Source: Ruminiclostridium hungatei (GTDB taxonomy: Bacteria > Bacillota > Clostridia > Acetivibrionales > DSM-1351). Taken from it: 64,000 nucleotides of DNA. The translations under genes and the position numbers were made by a program. A model generated the notes under the pieces. That model was not told the origin of the DNA. It worked only from the letters and a program-made list of their open reading frames with translations, and did no database searches. Positions 59,562 through 64,000 of the stretch are shown in pieces. Every line of letters starts with the position of its first letter. Position 1 is the first letter of the stretch. The stretch is from NCBI RefSeq assembly GCF_002051585.1, contig NZ_MZGX01000018.1, forward strand, positions 55,728 through 119,727, given 5' to 3'.

Positions 59562-61946
59562 CTACCCGCACTTGCTATACCCGCAGTTCCTGCAAATAAC
59601 GCAGCCGCCTTCATGTTCCACAGTCTTCCCGCACTCGGGGCACTCTCCTCCCAGGGTTCTTTCATCTATTCCCGACTCAGGATTTGAGCACACCTCTTTC
59701 AAAGTACACTCATAGCAGTCCGAGGCACAGGCAGTTTCCCCTCCTGATGCATTTGGTCTCTGGACAATGCTGTATTCTCTGGTTGCAAAGTCAGAGCCGG
59801 CTTCCTCCTCCTTACTGCTTTGAATCCTGGCCACCTTTTCAATCAGCCTGCCTATGGCATCCGGACAGGATAACACCTTGAGCCCTTTTTGCCGGATGGT
59901 TGAAGGACATCTTATCCCCTTGAGCTGCTCCACTATGGACTTAACATCCATTCCTGAACGCAGTGCAACCGACACCAATCTGCTGGTTGCTTCAGACTGT
60001 GATGGGCAGCCTCCTGCACGGCCGGTATTTGTAAATACCTCACATATGCCGTTTTCATCATAATTAACAGTGATGTACAAATTCCCGCAGCCAATCTTCA
60101 CCTTTTCAGTAAAGCCTGTGGTTATATCCGGTCTGGGCCTGGGTTCAATACCCGCAATTCTCTTGGAAATATCGTTGCAGGAGTCACAGTATTCATTTTC
60201 TCCTGCCGGCAATACTTCACCTGGGGTCTCTTCTTTTCCCTGAACCTTGCCTATGTTGAGAACCTGCATGTCCCTGCTCCCATCCCTGTATATGGTAACT
60301 CCTTTGCACTGGGCCCTGTAGGCAAAAGTAAACACTTCCCTTACATCATCGGTGGTAGCCTCATGACTCAGGTTAACAGTTTTTGAAACCGCATTGTCGG
60401 TGTACTTCTGGAAGGCAGCCTGCATTTTGACATGCCACTCGGGCCTTACATCATGGGCTGTAACAAATACTTTCCGCACCTCTTCCGGAATCTCTTCAAT
60501 ATGCTTCAAAGTACCCGATTCAGCAATTTTCTTCATTAATTCATCCGAATAAAAATTACCCTCCAGTGCTGCCTTTTTAAATACAGGGTTAACTTCTATC
60601 AGTTCGTTATTATCCATAACATTCCTGATATAAGATATTGCAAAAACCGGTTCGATTCCGCTGGAAACACCTGCTATCAAACTAAGTGTTCCTGTAGGGG
60701 CAATGGTTGTGGTTGTGGCATTTCTGATTCTGATACCCTTCTTTGCATATATGCTTTGCTCATAGTATGGAAAGACTCCCTTTTGCCGGGCCAGCTCCTC
60801 AGAAGCCTTCTGGGCATTTTTTTGAATAAATTCCATTACAGTTCCGGCAAGTTCAATAGCACGCTGGGAATCATATGGTATTCCAAGTGCGCACAATATG
60901 TCGGCCCATCCCATCACTCCCAACCCGATTTTCCGAGTTCCCCTTGTCATCTCATCAATTTCCTTCAGAGGGTACTTGTTTACTTCTATTACATTATCCA
61001 GAAAGTGCACTGCTTTCTTCACCGTCAACCCCAGCTTGTCAAAATCCAAGGAATTCTTTTCAGCATCCAGCATGCTGTACAGGTTCACAGAGCCGAGGTT
61101 GCAGGCTTCATACGGCAGCAGCGGCTGCTCCCCGCAAGGATTTGTGCTCTCTATTTCCCCAAGCTCCGGAGTAACATTGTCCCTGTTCAGTCTGTCGAGA
61201 AATATTATGCCGGGTTCGCCGTTCTTCCAGGCCATTTCTACAATTATATCGAATACCTGCTTGGCATTCAGTTTTCCAACAGGCTTCTTTGTCTTGGGAT
61301 CAATCAGCTCATATTCCAGATTGTATTCAACCGCCTTCATGAAATCTTCGGTTATACCTACGCTTATATTAAAATTTGTAATTTCAGAGTTATCTTTTTT
61401 ACATGAGATAAATTCCAGGATATCCGGGTGATCCACCCTCAAGATTCCCATATTTGCACCCCTACGGGTTCCTCCCTGCTTTACGGCCTCCGTCGCTGCA
61501 TTAAAGACCTTCATAAAGCTGATAGGCCCGCTTGCAACGCCTCCGGTTGAATTAACGGCTGAGCCTTTGGGACGGAGTCTCGAAAAACTGAAGCCTGTGC
61601 CTCCTCCGCTCTTATGTATCAATGCAGCATTTTTAATTGTCTCAAAAATGCCCTCCATTGTGTCTTCAACCGGCAGCACAAAACAGGCACTCAGTTGACC
61701 TAGTGGCCTTCCGGCATTCATGAGCGTAGGGGAATTGGGCAAAAACTCCAGACTGGTCATCATCTCATAAAACTGTTCTTCTATTTCAACAAGCCCTGCT
61801 TTATGGGTATATTTTTCATCTGCCGAGGCGATTTCCTTTGCTACACGCCTGAACATCCCCTCAACATCCTCAAGCAGGTTGCCATTTTCATCCTTTGACA
61901 AATATCTTTTCTCCAGTACCTTAATTGCATTTTCTGAAAGTTTCAT
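59562..61946 (-). CDS. nrdJ: Adenosylcobalamin-dependent (class II) ribonucleotide reductase
   Basis: A 794-residue class II enzyme: FLPNSPTLMNAGRPLGQLSACF near residue 70 (substrate-binding and redox Cys), KSGGGTGFSFSRLRPKG, the active site NPCGEQPLLPYEACNLGS with the radical-site Cys, and PTGTLSLIAGVSSGIEP. The C-terminal region is typical of NrdJ, with TSTP-like domain DITTGFTEKVKIGCGN and a zinc-ribbon tail (CPECGKTVEHEGGCVICRNCGYSKC). Reduces ribonucleotides to deoxyribonucleotides with B12 and needs no oxygen. ATG at 61946 has GAGGGG upstream; no cobalamin riboswitch was seen. Confidence 0.95.
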   Translation of the reverse strand: MKLSENAIKVLEKRYLSKDENGNLLEDVEGMFRRVAKEIASADEKYTHKAGLVEIEEQFYEMMTSLEFLPNSPTLMNAGRPLGQLSACFVLPVEDTMEGIFETIKNAALIHKSGGGTGFSFSRLRPKGSAVNSTGGVASGPISFMKVFNAATEAVKQGGTRRGANMGILRVDHPDILEFISCKKDNSEITNFNISVGITEDFMKAVEYNLEYELIDPKTKKPVGKLNAKQVFDIIVEMAWKNGEPGIIFLDRLNRDNVTPELGEIESTNPCGEQPLLPYEACNLGSVNLYSMLDAEKNSLDFDKLGLTVKKAVHFLDNVIEVNKYPLKEIDEMTRGTRKIGLGVMGWADILCALGIPYDSQRAIELAGTVMEFIQKNAQKASEELARQKGVFPYYEQSIYAKKGIRIRNATTTTIAPTGTLSLIAGVSSGIEPVFAISYIRNVMDNNELIEVNPVFKKAALEGNFYSDELMKKIAESGTLKHIEEIPEEVRKVFVTAHDVRPEWHVKMQAAFQKYTDNAVSKTVNLSHEATTDDVREVFTFAYRAQCKGVTIYRDGSRDMQVLNIGKVQGKEETPGEVLPAGENEYCDSCNDISKRIAGIEPRPRPDITTGFTEKVKIGCGNLYITVNYDENGICEVFTNTGRAGGCPSQSEATSRLVSVALRSGMDVKSIVEQLKGIRCPSTIRQKGLKVLSCPDAIGRLIEKVARIQSSKEEEAGSDFATREYSIVQRPNASGGETACASDCYECTLKEVCSNPESGIDERTLGGECPECGKTVEHEGGCVICRNCGYSKCG

Positions 61947-62116
61947 TATATATCCCCTCTCATACAACTATATTTAGTATTTCTCTTTTGTTCCAGTACT
62001 ATATATTGTATCATCCTGAGCAAAACATTTCAATAATTTGCTAAGGATAATTGTATAGTAAATAAGACCTGTATTCACCTTGGGAATTGATTAACCAGTA
62101 GTTATCATTTTCAGAA

Positions 62117-62151
62117 CAAAAAAGCAGGATAGCTTATTTTAGCCATCCTGC
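62117..62151 (-). terminator. Terminator of the putative glycoside hydrolase gene
   Basis: GCAGGAT/ATCCTGC plus AGC/GCT-type inner pairing with a short loop. On the minus strand TTTTTT follows at once. About 70 bases past the stop at 62224. Confidence 0.85.
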
Positions 62152-62223
62152 CGCGTTTTTACTATGAATTTTGTACCTGAAAAATTTCTTATGTGCCTCT
62201 TTCAATGTAGGCTTACTTTATTG

Positions 62224-63555
62224 TTACTTCTCAGGATTAAAATATGACTCCTGGTATTTATTGCTTGGGTCCCACAATATCCACTCTTCATATCCTGAAT
62301 CATATACAGCCTTGATCTGTTCCTTAACCTGCTGCGGTCCATAGGTCTGATAATATCCATTCGGCAGATACTTAGCGGTAAATGCCTGAAGGTACGGGCG
62401 GACTTTTGCCTTGTATTCCGGTACCTGCGCAATCTTTGCCTTTGCTGATACCAAAGCATTGTACATTACCTTATATGGTTCAAGATCAGGTTTGGTAAAC
62501 ACGATACCGTTAATTTTCTGGCCTACTCCGTTGGACATGATGCCTTTTTTAGCATCGTTGGCATAGTGTGACGGGTATATCATGGGACTGATACAATAAA
62601 TGTCCTTACCAACCTCAGAAATTCTTTGTCCTATGCTTTCTCCATCGGGCTTGCTCTCTACAATAATGGCAAATACGTCGGCAGATACCGGCACACCGGC
62701 TTCTTCATGCAATACCTTGTTTGCTTTGGCCAAAAATCCATTTATAGCTGCAGCCTTTTCAGGTACATTGGTTCCGTAATTAAAATCTGCCTTTCTTCCT
62801 GTGGGGAATCTGACATAATCGAATTGTATTTCATCAAAGCCCTTTGAAATGGCTTCTTTTGCTATAGCAATATTGTAATCCCAAACTTCTTCATTATAAG
62901 GATTTGTCCATGGTGTAGAGCCATTTTCAAGCCAGAGGGAACCTTTTGAATTCTTTATGGCCAGATCAACTCTGTTCTTTGCCAGTGTAGGATCTTTAAA
63001 TGTGACTATACGGCCTATAACATATATTCCATTCTCATGAAACTTGTTTATGACAACTTCAGGCTTATAATATTTTGTTTGTTTTCCATATTTTTTAACT
63101 ATCTCTAAATCTGATTCATAGTTTAATGAACCGTCTTCCTTAATGTCCACAACAACAGTATTTAGTTCGGTTTTCTTTGCCAATTCTATAATATTGTCCA
63201 CCTTGGTAGATGACCCTGCCGAAGGTCCTGTAAGATAAACAGCCTTTACCTTGACTTGTTCAATACTTGGAGATAGCTGCAGTCCATTGCCGGGCTGGGC
63301 ATCTTTACCCCCTGTGCTATCCGAAGGTATGTCAATGGAAGAGCCTGTTGTCGTAGATGCAGCTTGCGTTGAATTAGCTGAAGTCTGTTCTGAAACCTGC
63401 GCTGATGTTGCCTGACTTTGTTGGGCTGTACCAGATGAGCCTGCACTTATCTCGCTTACTTTATCACTGTTACCATTAAATGCTGTACATGAAGTAAGCA
63501 GCAAAACAACCATTAATGTGGAAATTACAAAGGTGATTTTTGTTTTCTTTTTCAT
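62224..63555 (-). CDS. Putative glycoside hydrolase lipoprotein (DUF4015/GHL-like TIM barrel)
   Basis: A 443-residue predicted lipoprotein: lipobox LLTSC (Cys at about residue 23) and a Ser/Thr/Gln-rich linker to about residue 100. A TIM-barrel domain then follows with AVYLTGPSAGS, NTVVVDIKEDG, YVIGRIVTFKDP, FDEIQFDYVRFPTG, ISPMIYPSHY and EWILWDPSNKY, the pattern of DUF4015-type putative glycoside hydrolases. It is anchored outside the cell. Natural substrate is not established. Ribosome binding site GAGGT. Confidence 0.85.
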   Translation of the reverse strand: MKKKTKITFVISTLMVVLLLTSCTAFNGNSDKVSEISAGSSGTAQQSQATSAQVSEQTSANSTQAASTTTGSSIDIPSDSTGGKDAQPGNGLQLSPSIEQVKVKAVYLTGPSAGSSTKVDNIIELAKKTELNTVVVDIKEDGSLNYESDLEIVKKYGKQTKYYKPEVVINKFHENGIYVIGRIVTFKDPTLAKNRVDLAIKNSKGSLWLENGSTPWTNPYNEEVWDYNIAIAKEAISKGFDEIQFDYVRFPTGRKADFNYGTNVPEKAAAINGFLAKANKVLHEEAGVPVSADVFAIIVESKPDGESIGQRISEVGKDIYCISPMIYPSHYANDAKKGIMSNGVGQKINGIVFTKPDLEPYKVMYNALVSAKAKIAQVPEYKAKVRPYLQAFTAKYLPNGYYQTYGPQQVKEQIKAVYDSGYEEWILWDPSNKYQESYFNPEK

Positions 63556-63797
63556 AAGTACCTCATCCTAAGAAATAAATTTTGATGTAAATAGTATAAC
63601 TGTTTAGTACAATTTTTATATGCTAAAATCAATTTTTACGTACAATAGTGATTATACATAATACCATAAAAAAAATCAAACTGATTTCTACCAAAAACAC
63701 CAATTTTCTGCCAGTTTCATATAAATGTAATAATTGAAAAGCCTGGAATTGTCCTGAAATATAAAAAGAACAGATTCTGAACTGGAATCTGTTCTTT

Positions 63798-63873
63798 TGG
63801 CTCCTCAAGTAGGACTTGAACCTACGACCCTGCGGTTAACAGCCGCATGCTCTACCGACTGAGCTATTGAGGA
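63798..63873 (-). tRNA. tRNA-Asn (anticodon GTT)
   Basis: A 76-base gene including an encoded CCA end. Acceptor arms TCCTCAA/TTGAGGA pair, the D-arm has AGCTCAGTCGGTAGAGC, the anticodon loop is CTGTTAA (GTT) and the T-arm contains GGTTCAAGTCC. It lies eight bases beyond the 5S rRNA gene, so it is probably the last gene of an rrn operon. Confidence 0.97.
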
Positions 63874-63880
63874 ATATAAA

Positions 63881-63996
63881 TCTGGCAGAGACTTACTTTC
63901 CCGGGCCGTGTCCAGCCAAGTATTATCAGCACTGAGATGCTTAACTGCCGTGTTCGGTATGGGAACGGGTGTATCCATCTCGTCATTTCCACCAGA
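63881..63996 (-). rRNA. 5S ribosomal RNA
   Basis: About 116 bases with the universal core ACCCGTTCCCATACCGAAC and CAGTTAAGC; the 5' TCTGGTGG pairs with the 3' end. The exact ends are estimated from stem pairing. The window stops just upstream, so 23S rRNA, if linked, lies outside. Confidence 0.95.
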
Positions 63997-64000
63997 AAAT

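Overview
The window looks like the chromosome of a nitrogen-fixing, cellulolytic member of the Clostridia (Ruminiclostridium-like). The reasons are dockerin-bearing GH9 and GH30 enzymes typical of a cellulosome, clostridial ribosome binding sites, a split homocitrate synthase of the Clostridium pasteurianum type, and a 5S rRNA/tRNA-Asn end of an rrn operon. The genus is inference; no 16S sequence is present.

1-11 kb: the start of a PabA-PabB fusion gene, a flavodoxin-like protein and a two-domain molbindin. These are followed by a seven-gene minus-strand operon that I consider the most unusual part of the window. It holds a FecCD permease and its ATPase, a lipoprotein binding protein with two LplB/YtcP-type permeases, and two nitrogenase component-1-like proteins. 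It has no NifH-like reductase. A divergent regulator (excisionase-type HTH plus a periplasmic-binding-protein-like domain) sits upstream. The component-1 pair carries three plus one cysteines at P-cluster-type positions, which suggests a single [4Fe-4S] cluster rather than a P-cluster.

12-29 kb: a vanadium-nitrogenase operon transcribed right to left: vnfH, vnfD, nifI1, nifI2, vnfG, vnfK, vnfE, vnfN, nifB, nifV-omega, nifV-alpha and two uncharacterised genes, ending at a terminator. VnfD keeps every FeV-cofactor, P-cluster and carbonate-loop residue I could place, VnfG (delta subunit) is present, and both PII-like NifI proteins lie inside the structural genes. A radical SAM/SPASM protein and a small protein with a Thr-Asn-Ser-Ser-Ser N-terminus lie beyond the terminator; a paralogue without that motif is inside the operon. 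To the right, a plus-strand group encodes an AnfO-like protein, a beta-repeat protein with a cysteine-rich tail, and a second HTH-PBP regulator paralogous to the first. The two regulators therefore bracket the nitrogenase region. No Mo-nitrogenase nifHDK is in the window.

29-47 kb: plant cell-wall degradation (GH115 alpha-glucuronidase, two GH9-CBM3-dockerin cellulases, a GH30 glucuronoxylanase with dockerin) interleaved with a toxin-like helical protein, a stand-alone AICAR transformylase under a ZTP riboswitch, an FkbM methyltransferase and an aconitase-family hydratase.

47-64 kb: secreted stalk-domain proteins, lipoproteins, small membrane proteins, a PlsC acyltransferase, a nitroreductase next to an HxlR regulator, a collagen-like repeat protein, a B12-dependent ribonucleotide reductase, a putative glycoside hydrolase lipoprotein, tRNA-Asn and 5S rRNA.

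Start codons were adjusted where a Shine-Dalgarno sequence or paralogue alignment supported an internal start. All family assignments come from reading motifs, not from database searches.
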